DNA of 39,964 nucleotides from JBDSLU01 sp039916225 (GCA_039916225.1 JBDSLU010000110.1:1-39964), one strand, 5' to 3'; shown: positions 16,607 through 24,857, counted from the stretch's first letter. Notes: generated by a model from the letters alone, not told the origin. Translations and numbers: made by a program.

Positions 16607-17020
16607 ATGTCCGCGATGCTGCCAGTCCTCGCTGTGCTCGCGTCGCCTCGCCGGCAGGAGATGCTGCGCCTGGTGTGGGACGAAGAACGCTGCGCGGGCG
16701 ACATCCATGCGGCGATGCCCGACATCACGTTTGGGGCGGTGTCGCTGCAACTGAAGGCCCTCGCCGACGCCGGCCTGGTCACCGTCCGGGCGGACGGCCG
16801 CTACCGTTACTACCGGGCCCGGCGCGAGGCGCTCGGGCCGGTCGGGCAGGAACTGGAGCGCGTGTGGGCCACTGCGCTCTGGCGGCTGAAGATACACGCC
16901 GAACTGCGCCAGGCCCGGCGCGGCCCGCGTCCCGGCACGGCCCGTGCGCCGCGACCCGACTCGGGCGCGTCGCTCACGCCGGCCACCCGCGCCGCTCGCT
17001 CCCGCAAAGGATCATCATGA
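16607..17020 (+). CDS. ArsR-family winged-helix regulator
   Basis: 137 aa. A winged-helix fold is seen in VLASPRRQEMLRLVW, CAGDIHAAM, the recognition helix TFGAVSLQLKALADAGLV and the wing VRADGRYRYYRARREAL. The ELCVCDL metal motif of metal sensors is missing; one Cys (CAGDI) remains, so it is more like the non-metal ArsR proteins that accompany SRPBCC genes. The C-terminal 40 residues are Arg/Pro-rich and look disordered. Its stop overlaps the next start as ATGA, implying translational coupling. The near-leaderless promoter and palindrome upstream suggest autorepression. Confidence 0.85.
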   Translation: MSAMLPVLAVLASPRRQEMLRLVWDEERCAGDIHAAMPDITFGAVSLQLKALADAGLVTVRADGRYRYYRARREALGPVGQELERVWATALWRLKIHAELRQARRGPRPGTARAPRPDSGASLTPATRAARSRKGSS

Positions 17021-17784
17021 CCGCCTTCCCGCATCTCCTCGAACGCACCGTCGACATCGGTGCGCCCGTCGACGTCGTGTTCGAGTACTTCACCGACAAC
17101 GCACTCTGGGCGGCGTGGTGGGGGCCTGGCTCCGCCATCGACGCGCGGCCTGGCGGGCGGATGCTCATCCGCCACAACAACGGCATCGAGGTGACCGGTG
17201 AGGTCGTCGACGTGGATCCGCCGCGGCGCATCGTCTTCACCTATGGCTATGCGTCGAGCGACCAGCAGCCCAAGGTCGGCGGCTCGCAGGTGACCATCGC
17301 GCTCGAACCGCACGGCACCTCGACGCGCCTCAGCCTGACGCACGCCTTCGCCGAGGTCGCGCACCGCGGCGCGTTCGTGCAGGGCTGGCGCTTCCAGCTG
17401 TCCGTCTTTGCGACGGTCCTCGCCGATCGCCTGCACGCGGGCGCGGCCGACACCGTGGACGCCTGGTTCGGTGCCTGGTCGAACCCGGACGGCCCGTCGC
17501 GCGACGCCGTGGTCGCGCAGATCGCCTCGGCCGACGTGCGCTTCCGCGATCGCTACAGCCTGGTGCAGGGCCACGAGGATCTGCAGGCGCACCTCGCCGC
17601 GGTCCATCGCTTCATGCCGGGGATGGCCATCAGTCGCGAGGGCGCGGTGCGGCACTGCCAGGGCGTGGTGGTGGCCGATTGGATCGCCCGCTCGGCGGAC
17701 GGCGCCGAGCGCGGCCGCGGCCAGAACGTCTTCACGCTCGCCGGCGACGGCCGCATCGTCGACGTCGTCGGCCTGTGGATGTGA
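17017..17784 (+). CDS. SRPBCC (AHSA1-like) and SnoaL-like fusion protein
   Basis: 255 aa from the ATG at 17017. Residues about 1-145 are an SRPBCC/AHSA1 START-like domain: LERTVDIGAPVDVVFEYFTD, WAAWWGPGSAIDARPGGRM, GEVVDVDPPRRIVFTYGY, LSLTHAFAEV. Residues about 150-255 look like a SnoaL/NTF2-like cone: AWSNPDG, VRFRDRYSLVQGHEDLQAHLAAVHRFMPG, NVFTLAGDGRIVDVVGLW. Both are ligand-binding or catalytic hydrophobic-pocket folds. ArsR-SRPBCC pairs are common, but having the second pocket in the same chain is less so. The ligand is unknown. Coupled to arsR by a 4-base overlap. Confidence 0.82.
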   Translation: MTAFPHLLERTVDIGAPVDVVFEYFTDNALWAAWWGPGSAIDARPGGRMLIRHNNGIEVTGEVVDVDPPRRIVFTYGYASSDQQPKVGGSQVTIALEPHGTSTRLSLTHAFAEVAHRGAFVQGWRFQLSVFATVLADRLHAGAADTVDAWFGAWSNPDGPSRDAVVAQIASADVRFRDRYSLVQGHEDLQAHLAAVHRFMPGMAISREGAVRHCQGVVVADWIARSADGAERGRGQNVFTLAGDGRIVDVVGLWM

Positions 17785-17823
17785 GGCGCCTCGGACGCGT
17801 CGACCAGTGATCGAGCCCGAAGG

Positions 17824-18732
17824 TCAGTCTGACGGGATGCGCTGGTCGGGCTCGACGAAGGGCCACGGGTCGACCGCCCCGCGCTGGTAGACGCCGAAGT
17901 GCAGGTGCGGCGGAGTTCGCGCCGCGTTGCCGGTGTTGCCGACGTAACCGACCACGTCGCCGGCCTGCACCAGCGTGAGCGGGCCGACCGCCCATCGATC
18001 GAGGTGGGCGTAGTAGTAGGTCCGCCCCGTCGGCCCGTGCAGCCACACGACGTTGCCGCCCAGCCGGTTGGTCGAGGCCCGGGCGATGCCGCCGGCGACA
18101 GCCACGACCGGTGTTCCGCGCGGCGCGAAGATGTCGATGCCCTCGTGCCGGCGCCGCCCGGCGTCGCGGTCGACGCCGAACGGGCTCTGCGGTCCCCGGG
18201 GCGCCGCCGCCCCGACCGGGAACGTCAGCGACGGGCGGGTCCGTTGCGCGATGGCGAAGGCGCCACCGCGGTTCAACGGGGGCTGGAGTCGCGCGACGTA
18301 GGTCGCGTCGTCGTCGACGTCATAGGTCAGGGACGTGCGGCCCGACTCGAGTGACGCGAGCCACCGCGGTTCACCGCCGTCCGGCTCGACCCGGAACAGA
18401 TCGACGAACAGGCTGGCCGCGGCGTCCACGTGTACCGCCAGCGACAGACGTCGGCCGCGCCTGACATCGACGGCGTAGGCAACGGCCTCGGGCCGTTCAG
18501 CCGAGAACACGCCCTCGTCGCGAGACGGCAGCGACACGGTCTTGGCCCGCCGCAACGCCTCGGCGCCGGCCTGCACCCACGCCTGTGTCTGGACCTCGGT
18601 CGCTTGGCCGTCGCGCAGCAACGACCGCAGGTAGGCATCGCGCGGCGACAGCGTCGGCACGAACGTGCCAGGCCCGACGGCGACCGCCGTCACGAGCAGG
18701 GCGATGGCGAGGCGTCCCCGGCGCGAACCCAC
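17824..18732 (-). CDS. M23-family peptidase (LytM-like)
   Basis: 302 aa from a GTG at 18732, the only start that retains the signal-anchor (MGSRRGRLAIALLVTAVAVG). Residues 80-165 look like a pre-peptidase C-terminal beta domain. Residues 170-290 are the M23 domain with zinc ligands His196 and Asp200 in HEGIDIFAPRGTPV, and His276/His278 in PHLHFG, plus His243 in YYYAHLD. All catalytic positions are present, so an active peptidoglycan or protein endopeptidase in the periplasm is likely. AGGAG is only one base from the GTG, an awkward spacing. The end converges on the SRPBCC gene with 39 bp between and no hairpin. Confidence 0.88.
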   Translation of the reverse strand: MGSRRGRLAIALLVTAVAVGPGTFVPTLSPRDAYLRSLLRDGQATEVQTQAWVQAGAEALRRAKTVSLPSRDEGVFSAERPEAVAYAVDVRRGRRLSLAVHVDAAASLFVDLFRVEPDGGEPRWLASLESGRTSLTYDVDDDATYVARLQPPLNRGGAFAIAQRTRPSLTFPVGAAAPRGPQSPFGVDRDAGRRRHEGIDIFAPRGTPVVAVAGGIARASTNRLGGNVVWLHGPTGRTYYYAHLDRWAVGPLTLVQAGDVVGYVGNTGNAARTPPHLHFGVYQRGAVDPWPFVEPDQRIPSD

Positions 18733-18736
18733 GCTC

Positions 18737-18758
18737 CTAGTGTCACTCGGGACACTAG
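18737..18758. repeat. CTAGTGTC inverted repeat over the acyltransferase end
   Basis: CTAGTGTC at 18737-18744 and GACACTAG at 18751-18758 are exact reverse complements with a 6-base spacer. The second arm contains the TAG stop of the acyltransferase frame; the first ends 5 bases before the M23 start codon. It could be a weak terminator or an operator for the M23 gene. Confidence 0.45.
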
Positions 18759-19975
18759 ATTCGCAGGAACAGCCGGCGCCGGTACATCCACCACAGGATG
18801 AGCCAGAAGATGGCCAGCGCCGACAGCCCAGTCAGCACCGGAACGAAGGCCGGCCCCAGCCAGCCGAACGGCCCCGTGCCAAGGTGGATGCGCAGTGCGT
18901 CCATCGTGTACCGGTCCGCGACGTGGACGATGACGTACATCGCGATCGAGTTCATCCCGACCACCAGGAACGGGAAAGCGATGCGCGTCCAGCCGCGCAG
19001 ATCGACGGCCGCATACCAGCCGGCGAGAAACAGTGCGGCCCAGCCGGCGCTGAAGACGGCCCACGACGGCGTCCAGATGCGCTAGACCAGCGGGGACACG
19101 CCGAGGATGTGCAGCAGCAGGCCGAGGACGATGCCGGCGGCGCCCCACGCCGCCAGTCGCCACGCGGTGGCCGGCACGCGCGGCGCGGCCTTCAGCAGCC
19201 CGCCCGCCAGCAAACCGAGAATCATGGTCGCGAGCGACGGCACGAAGTTCAGCGTGAGATAGCCGCCGCCGTTGAAGCGGAACGGCGACTCGCGCGGGAA
19301 CAGGTTGAGGAACCAGAGGTCGGTCGCCTGGGCCGGGCTGACGTTCTTGTCCCAGTGCGCGGCGAATCCCGACAGGTGATGCGGCCAGTCGACCGGCACC
19401 CCGACCGAGGTCCAGTCGAAGCCTGGCGGCGGCAGCGGATACCACGCGAACGCCGCCCAATAACCGATGAGGATGGCCGCCGCAGCGACCGCTTGCCAGC
19501 GCGGACGCGCCCATGCCAGCAGGAACAGGAACGGGTAGCCCAGCCCGATCTGGGTAAGCACGTCCTCGAACGTGAAGTAGGTCTGCGGACGTCCCTGCGA
19601 GCGCAGGAAGATGCCGAGGGCAACGAGCAGCAGCGAGCGCACCAGGGCGTGCCGGAAGAGCGCCCCAAAGGCATGGCCGCGATCACGCCGGCTGGCCACC
19701 GAGAACGGCAGCGCCACGCCGACCATGAACATGAACGACGGCTGGATCAGGTCCCACGGCGTGACGCCGACCCACTGGCGGTGCTCGAGCATGTCGGCCA
19801 CGAAGAAGGCCGGACCGTTGCCCGGGTAGGCGAGCAGCAACGCCCGCGGCAGGCGCGCGATCTCGGACGCCATCAGCAGCATCGTGAAGCCGCGGAAGGC
19901 GTCGAGCGAGGTCAGGCGGGGCGCCGTCGCGGGCGCGATGATCGGGGCGGAGGCAGCGATCGGGACGGAGGCCAT
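18755..19975 (-). pseudogene. HGSNAT-like membrane acyltransferase with in-frame amber codon
   Basis: From the ATG at 19975 the frame encodes a multi-span protein: LTSLDAFRGFTMLLM, a segment around GVTPWDLIQPSFMFMVGVAL, then helices to HILGVSPLV, where TAG occurs at 19082-19084. Translation continues in the same frame with RIWTPSWAVFSAGWAALFLAGWY, AFPFLVVGMNSIAMYV and a last helix ending at 18755. Both halves match one family, bacterial relatives of heparan-alpha-glucosaminide N-acetyltransferase (DUF5009), which transfer acyl groups to sugars across the membrane. Homologues commonly have Lys at this point, so AAG to TAG is the simplest change. Without the last 108 codons the product lacks about three helices. 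Readthrough or a sequencing error are the alternatives. It lies 39 bp after the GH44 gene. Confidence 0.75.
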
Positions 19976-20014
19976 GGCGCGGTGGCGCCATGCTACTCCA
20001 GCCGGGTCCGGGCG

Positions 20015-21706
20015 CTACGGCACGATGCGGACGCCGGTCGGCGCCGCCGGCGGGCCCGTCGGGCCGGTCCCGCGCGGGATGACGAACAGCGTCACGCTCT
20101 GCGCCGGCACGGTCGCGATCAGCGCGTGGGCGCCGGACACCGCGACGTCGGTGAGGCGCGTGATGACGTTGGCGGACGTCAACTGCCACACCTGACCGGT
20201 CGCGCCGTGCGACACGTTGGCCAGCGTGATGGTGGTCGGTGCCGACGCCGTGCTCTTGTTGATCACCATCACCGTGATCGCCCCGTCGCTCGATCGTTCG
20301 GCCGCGAACGCCGCGACCAGGTCGGGGTTGGCGGTTGCCGCCGCGATGCTGGTGTCGCCGAAGGCCGAGCGCTGCCCGTCGTAGTTGCGATACAGCTTCA
20401 TCGCCTTGTAGGTCGGCGTCGACGCCGCCGGCGTCGCCCAGCGCGCCGCCATGTCCAGACCTTCGCGGCCGAAGATGCCGAGGATATCGGCCTGCGTGGT
20501 GGCGCCGTTGATGTGGCCTTCGGCGCCCCAGTTGTATTCGGTGATGCCGATCTGCGTGCCTGCGTAGTACTGGGTGACCCAGCCGCGCAGGCGCGGAATC
20601 AGGCGCACGCGATCGTTGATCCACGTCTCGTCGAGGTAGTTCGCATCCCACAGCGAGCGCGTCGATCGGTTGCGCCGCTGCTGCATCGCCGTCGACACGT
20701 CGTCGCTGAACTCGCCGCCCTGCGGGTAGTAGTGGACGGTGAAGACGTCGAGCAGGCGCCGGCCGGCGGTCGCCGAACGCTGGCGCATCGTGTCGAGGAA
20801 CCACGGCAGGTAGTCGGCGCCGCCGTGGTTGACGCGGTCGGGCAGCGTGCCCCAGCCGTGCTGACTGCCGTACTGCTGGTCGTAGCCGCTGTAGAAGTAG
20901 CCGCTCCAGCCCCATTCCTCCGGCCCGACGACGAGTGCGCTGGCATCGACGTTCTTGATCGCCGTGGCGAAGTCGACGGTCTTGGTGGCGATCTCGTCCA
21001 TCGTGGCGCCGGTCGGGTGGACGTCGCGGTGCGTCGCATGCCAGATGCTCGGTTCGTTGTCGAGCACGTAGTAGCGCAGGCCGCCGTTGGCGTTCGTGCC
21101 CCAGCGGGTGACGAGGTGCTGGACCCAGGCCTGCTGGAAGGCCACCGACGACGGCACGTTGGCGTCGTTCGGATCGTTGCCGGTGACGAACTGGCCGTTG
21201 GTGCGGACGCCGTTGCCGGCGTCGGCGTACCACTGCCAGTCGTTGCCGGTCTGGGCGCCGTACTTGGCGATCGAGAAGCTGGCCAGCTTGGATCGGCTGG
21301 CGCCGAGCCTGGCCACCCAGTCGATGGTCGGGATGGTCAGCATCGCCTGCGCGCTGGCGGCGCGGGCGTTGGCGACGAACGTGTCGCCGACCTCGCCGGG
21401 CGTGGCGCTCGACGCCGGAACGCTCTCGAAATACCAGTCGGCGCCGCGGTTGTCGGCGTTCTGCTGCCAGTTGGTGCGGGTCGTGTTATTGCCGCCGTAG
21501 CGATTCAGCGGCACGTTGAGGTCGTTCAACTCCGCCGTGCCGGCATGGGCGACCCCGTAGACGTTGGGGTTGATCGGCCGGCGATTGGCGGCGGCGTCGA
21601 CCGCGACAGTGACCTGGCCGGCGGCCGGGGCAGGCCATGCGGTCACGACGACGGCCAGGGTCAGGCCCGGAATGAGGTGGCGCAGGATCGAGTCCTTCGA
21701 CGTCAT
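20015..21706 (-). CDS. Secreted GH44-family glycoside hydrolase
   Basis: 563 aa from the ATG at 21706, which opens a signal peptide (LIPGLTLAVVVTAWPAPAAG). The start of the mature domain, RPINPNVYGVAHA, and NRYGGNNTTRTNW are characteristic of GH44. The likely acid/base is Glu218 in LDNEPSIW and the nucleophile Glu390 in GITEYNWG. After the barrel a beta domain runs to about residue 550 (ITVMVINKSTASAPTTITL). GH44 enzymes cleave beta-1,4-glucans, often xyloglucan or carboxymethylcellulose. The protein ends with PPAAPTGVRIVP, which reads like a linker entering another domain, then stops. A membrane acyltransferase gene follows on the same strand. Confidence 0.9.
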   Translation of the reverse strand: MTSKDSILRHLIPGLTLAVVVTAWPAPAAGQVTVAVDAAANRRPINPNVYGVAHAGTAELNDLNVPLNRYGGNNTTRTNWQQNADNRGADWYFESVPASSATPGEVGDTFVANARAASAQAMLTIPTIDWVARLGASRSKLASFSIAKYGAQTGNDWQWYADAGNGVRTNGQFVTGNDPNDANVPSSVAFQQAWVQHLVTRWGTNANGGLRYYVLDNEPSIWHATHRDVHPTGATMDEIATKTVDFATAIKNVDASALVVGPEEWGWSGYFYSGYDQQYGSQHGWGTLPDRVNHGGADYLPWFLDTMRQRSATAGRRLLDVFTVHYYPQGGEFSDDVSTAMQQRRNRSTRSLWDANYLDETWINDRVRLIPRLRGWVTQYYAGTQIGITEYNWGAEGHINGATTQADILGIFGREGLDMAARWATPAASTPTYKAMKLYRNYDGQRSAFGDTSIAAATANPDLVAAFAAERSSDGAITVMVINKSTASAPTTITLANVSHGATGQVWQLTSANVITRLTDVAVSGAHALIATVPAQSVTLFVIPRGTGPTGPPAAPTGVRIVP

Positions 21707-21832
21707 GGTGGTGCGCCGGAGACACCTCGGCGCGTCGAGCGCAGATCCAGAATTCGTGCCGGAATGGCCCGGCCGCCAATCATTGCGGCGCCGGCATGCC
21801 CGCCCGGCCGAGCCGGCGACAGTTCCGGCCGG

Positions 21833-21841
21833 TGGTATACA
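21833..21841 (+). promoter_or_regulatory. Extended -10 (TGG-TATACA) before the small gene
   Basis: TGG followed by TATACA at 21836-21841 fits an extended -10. The first ATG (21845) is only 3 bases away and the second (21851) is 9, so transcription probably starts near the second ATG and the message is leaderless. No -35 match. Confidence 0.45.
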
Positions 21842-21844
21842 AGA

Positions 21845-22141
21845 ATGCGCATGACCTTCGAGGATCTCCGCGCCGCGGTGGACCGCGGCACGCCCCTGCC
21901 CGATTCCACGCCGGCGTTGATCCGTGCGCTGTGGCACGACGCGACCGGCGACTGGGAGGGCGCGCACCGCGTCGCCCAGGACGTCGAGACGCCGGACGGC
22001 GCCTGGGTCCACGCCTACCTGCACCGCAAGGAAGGCGACATCGGCAACGCCGGCTACTGGTATCGCCGCGCCGGCAAGCCGGCCGCGTCGGGGTCGCTCG
22101 ACGCCGAGTGGCAGGCGATCGCCGCCGCACTCGGCGACTGA
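21845..22141 (+). CDS. Small conserved protein of unknown function
   Basis: 98 aa from 21845, or 96 aa from the in-frame ATG at 21851, which the promoter position favours. No signal peptide or membrane segment. The core is helical: LIRALWHDATGDWEGAHRVAQ, then DGAWVHAYLHRKEGDIGNAGYWYRRAGKP. I have a memory of similar short proteins in several phyla with this W-HDA-GDW-AH / HAYLHRKEGD pattern, arranged like a pair of TPR-type helices, but know no function. The conserved Trp, His and Tyr suggest a packed helical hairpin rather than chance coding. It is divergent from GH44 and followed by a hairpin. Confidence 0.75.
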   Translation: MRMTFEDLRAAVDRGTPLPDSTPALIRALWHDATGDWEGAHRVAQDVETPDGAWVHAYLHRKEGDIGNAGYWYRRAGKPAASGSLDAEWQAIAAALGD

Positions 22142-22155
22142 CCCGCGGTCGCGTG

Positions 22156-22171
22156 CCTCGACGGCTCGAGG
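22156..22171 (+). terminator. CCTCGA-CGGC-TCGAGG hairpin
   Basis: Perfect 6-bp arms at 22156-22161 and 22166-22171 with a 4-base loop, 15 bases after the small gene stop and before the -10 of the next gene. No T-run. Confidence 0.4.
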
Positions 22172-22193
22172 GGCGACGGGCCTATCAGGCGCA

Positions 22194-22199
22194 TAGAAT
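22194..22199 (+). promoter_or_regulatory. -10-like TAGAAT before the ester hydrolase gene
   Basis: TAGAAT matches the -10 consensus at five of six bases and ends 6 bases before the ATG at 22206, with no ribosome site between. A leaderless message is implied. No clear -35. Confidence 0.45.
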
Positions 22200-22205
22200 T
22201 GCCGC

Positions 22206-24182
22206 ATGATCTTCGTGCGCCTGTTCCGCTTCGCCGCGTGCGCCTGCCTGACGCTCGGCTGTTTGACCCCGACCGCGCTCGCCGCCCAGACGCCGCCCGA
22301 GACGTCCGACATCGGCAGCAAGCCCTACGAGGCGCCGCGCGCCGGCGACGACTACGAGCGGCGCGAGGTGATGGTGCCGATGCGCGACGGCGTCAAGCTG
22401 TTCACGGTCATCGTCCTGCCGAAGGGGGCCAAGGGCGCGCCGATGATCATGACCCGCACGCCCTACAACGCCGGCCGCCGCGCCTCCCGCGCCGCCTCGC
22501 CGCACATGGCCGCGACGCTGCCGCAGGGCGACGAGGTGTTCGCCGCCGACGGCTACATCCGCGTTTTCCAGGACGTCCGCGGCAAGTACGGCTCCGAAGG
22601 CGACTACGTGCTCACCCGGCCGCTGCGCGGGCCGCTCAACTCGACCGCCACCGATCACTCGACCGACGCCTACGACACGATCGAGTGGCTGGTGAAGAAC
22701 GTGCCCGAGTCGAACGGCCGCGTCGGCATGCTGGGCAGCTCCTACGAGGGCTTCACGGTGGTGATGGCCCTGGTCAACCCGCACCCGGCGCTGAAGGTCG
22801 CGGCCCCGATGAGCCCGATGATCGACGGGTGGATGGGTGACGACTGGTTCCACAACGGCGCCTTCCGCCAGCCCTCGCTGGACTTCATCGCCGGGCAGAC
22901 GTCGGTGCGCGGCGCTGGCGAGGGGATGCGGCGCGGCGAATACGACGATTACGAGATGTACCGGCGGCTCGGGTCGGCCGGCGCGTTCGCCAAGGCCAAC
23001 GGGCTCGAGCAGTTCGTCGCGTATCGCAAGCTGACCGAGCACCCGGCTTACGACGCGTTCTGGCAGGGACAGGACCTGGTGCGGGCGATGGCGGCGCAGC
23101 CGCTGACCGTGCCGACGATGTGGATCCAGGGCCTGTGGGACCAGGAAGACATGTGGGGCGCGATCCAGACCTGGCTCAAGGTCGAGCCGCAGGATCGCAC
23201 CAACGATCGCAACTACCTGGTCATGGGACCGTGGCGGCACAGCCAGGTGAACTACGACGGCGCCACGCTCGGCCCGCTCCAGTGGGATGGCGACACGGCG
23301 CTGCAGTTCCGTCGTGACGTTCTCAAGCCGTTCTTCGACCAGTACCTGAAGGCGGGCGCGCCGCGGGCCCAGACGCCGCCGGTCTTCATCTACAACACCG
23401 GCGCGAACCACTGGGATCGCTTCGAGCGGTGGCCGCTGGCCTGCGCCTCCGGCTGCGCGGCGCCGATGAAGCCGCTGTACTTCACCAAGGACTTCGGGCT
23501 GTCGTTCACGGCGCCGGCCGCCGCCGCCGGTCCGGCCGCCTACGACGAGTACGTCTCCGATCCGGCCAAGCCGGTGCCCTACGTGCCGCGTCCGGTGCGC
23601 TTCGCCGACGGCGACACCTGGCGCAAGTGGCTGGTGATGGATCAGCGGGCGGTCGCCGATCGCACCGACGTCCTCGTCTACCAGTCGCCGGTGCTGACGG
23701 AGCCGTTGCGCATCAGCGGCGCCGCGGTCGCCAACCTGATCGCCTCGACCAGCGGCACCGACAGCGACTGGGTGGTCAAGCTGATCGACGTGTATCCGGA
23801 CGAGGTGCCGAACCAGCCGGAGATGGGCGGCTACCAGCTGTCGGTGGCGATGGACATCTTCCGCGGGCGCTATCGCGAGAGCGCCGAGACGCCGAAGGCG
23901 CTGGCGTCGAACGTGCCGCTCGCGTATCGATTTGTGCTGCCGACCACCAACCACGTGTTCCTGCCCGGCCATCGCGTGATGGTCCACATCCAGTCGTCGT
24001 GGTTCCCGCTCTACGACCGCAACCCGCAGACCTTCGTGCCGAACATCTTCTTCGCCGAGCCGAAGGACTACGTCAAGGCGTCGCAGCGCGTCTATCGTGC
24101 CGGCGCGACGGCGAGCACTATCGAGCTGCCCGTGGTTCCGGGGGCGACGACGCGCGCGGCCGCGCCTTCCGCACAGCCATGA
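22206..24182 (+). CDS. Alpha-amino-acid ester hydrolase-like CocE/NonD hydrolase
   Basis: 658 aa with an N-terminal signal (VRLFRFAACACLTLGCLTPTALAA). An alpha/beta-hydrolase core carries G-S-S179-Y-E-G, Asp312 in GLWDQEDMWG and His345 in GPWRHSQ. From memory, the Xanthomonas citri enzyme has Ser174, Asp307 and His340, the same spacing shifted by five. Its carboxylate cluster also appears here: Asp213, Glu314 and Asp315. That cluster binds the free alpha-amino group of substrates. The C-terminal jelly-roll (LRISGAAVANLIAST, VFLPGHRVMVHIQSSWFP) is standard for the X-Pro dipeptidyl-peptidase class. Such enzymes hydrolyse or form amino-acid esters and beta-lactams with an alpha-amino side chain; the natural substrate is unknown. 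The last 65 bases overlap the opposite gene. Confidence 0.88.
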   Translation: MIFVRLFRFAACACLTLGCLTPTALAAQTPPETSDIGSKPYEAPRAGDDYERREVMVPMRDGVKLFTVIVLPKGAKGAPMIMTRTPYNAGRRASRAASPHMAATLPQGDEVFAADGYIRVFQDVRGKYGSEGDYVLTRPLRGPLNSTATDHSTDAYDTIEWLVKNVPESNGRVGMLGSSYEGFTVVMALVNPHPALKVAAPMSPMIDGWMGDDWFHNGAFRQPSLDFIAGQTSVRGAGEGMRRGEYDDYEMYRRLGSAGAFAKANGLEQFVAYRKLTEHPAYDAFWQGQDLVRAMAAQPLTVPTMWIQGLWDQEDMWGAIQTWLKVEPQDRTNDRNYLVMGPWRHSQVNYDGATLGPLQWDGDTALQFRRDVLKPFFDQYLKAGAPRAQTPPVFIYNTGANHWDRFERWPLACASGCAAPMKPLYFTKDFGLSFTAPAAAAGPAAYDEYVSDPAKPVPYVPRPVRFADGDTWRKWLVMDQRAVADRTDVLVYQSPVLTEPLRISGAAVANLIASTSGTDSDWVVKLIDVYPDEVPNQPEMGGYQLSVAMDIFRGRYRESAETPKALASNVPLAYRFVLPTTNHVFLPGHRVMVHIQSSWFPLYDRNPQTFVPNIFFAEPKDYVKASQRVYRAGATASTIELPVVPGATTRAAAPSAQP

Positions 24183-24831
24183 CGAACAGGACCACGGCGC
24201 CGATCAGCATGGCCCCGCCCAGGCTGCCCATACCGACGCCGAGCCACCAGGCCACGGCGATGTTGCCGAGGATATCGGCCAGGTAGGTCGTGCGCGAGCC
24301 CGAGGCGACCTCGATCGCCTCGAGCCCGCCCGTCGCCGTCCGGCCGTGGATGGTGACGGCCTCGCCCGAGACGAGACCGGTGTAGCGGGTGTCGATGATC
24401 GTCGAGGTGTCGTTCCAGACGGTCTTCGCGCCCCAGATGCCGTAGCCGTAATTGACCACCCGCAGCGGCTCGTCGCCGGCCCGTTCGATCCGCAGCGGCG
24501 GTGCCTGGCGGTCGCGCACCTTCCATTCCTTGCGGTCGTCGTCACTCTTGCCGCGAACTTCTTCTTCCTTGGTGAAGGCGACGAAGTCGCGGAAGAGCAC
24601 CGGCTGATCGCGGGCGATGCGCCCGTCCACGAGCACTTCGCGGCCCGCCGGAGCATCGGTCAGGCCGGCGTGGTCGGGCGAGGGCAGCGCTGCCATCCGC
24701 GCGTGACGGGCGGCGATGGCGCCGGGCGCGAGCGTCGCGACCAGCGTGCCGCCGATGGCGAGGGCCGCGCCGACGCCGCCGATGATGAAGCCGGCGACAG
24801 TGAGCCCGGACCAGCCCGATGAGGATGCCAT
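24118..24831 (-). CDS. Two-helix membrane protein, GIDE-like topology
   Basis: 237 aa from the ATG at 24831. A first membrane helix (LTVAGFIIGGVGAALAIGGTLVATLA, residues about 8-33), a soluble domain of about 150 residues (REVLVDGRIARDQPVLFRDFVAFTKEEE, WKVRDRQAPPLRI, GEAVTIHGRTATGGLEAI), then a second helix (WWLGVGMGSLGGAMLIGAVVLFVMAV) and a basic tail. The helix-domain-helix plan with a modified-substrate loop recalls bacterial relatives of the GIDE/MULAN family, but there is no RING and the match is only by pattern. It follows mscS by 26 bp yet has its own TACAAT promoter-like box. Its 3' end is antisense to the ester hydrolase gene for 65 bp. Confidence 0.7.
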   Translation of the reverse strand: MASSSGWSGLTVAGFIIGGVGAALAIGGTLVATLAPGAIAARHARMAALPSPDHAGLTDAPAGREVLVDGRIARDQPVLFRDFVAFTKEEEVRGKSDDDRKEWKVRDRQAPPLRIERAGDEPLRVVNYGYGIWGAKTVWNDTSTIIDTRYTGLVSGEAVTIHGRTATGGLEAIEVASGSRTTYLADILGNIAVAWWLGVGMGSLGGAMLIGAVVLFVMAVRKARPRASSPPEPRAAR

Positions 24832-24838
24832 GGCGGCG

Positions 24839-24844
24839 ATTGTA
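24839..24844 (-). promoter_or_regulatory. -10-like TACAAT before the membrane protein gene
   Basis: TACAAT on the minus strand, 7 bases before the ATG at 24831: the same hexamer at the same distance as before the aldo/keto reductase. It falls in the 26-bp gap after mscS, so this gene may be expressed on its own. Confidence 0.45.
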
Positions 24845-24857
24845 TGTGGCCACTCGT

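Noticed and set aside
16600..17016. N-terminal extension of the SRPBCC protein from a TTG at 16600
   Set aside because: The extension overlaps the whole ArsR gene in another frame and is a compositional shadow; the ATG at 17017 has the domain start and the ATGA overlap.
18665..22141. 1158-codon open frame on the plus strand
   Set aside because: It is antisense to the acyltransferase and GH44 genes and shows no motifs. Only its last 98 codons, from 21845, are a real gene that happens to share the frame.
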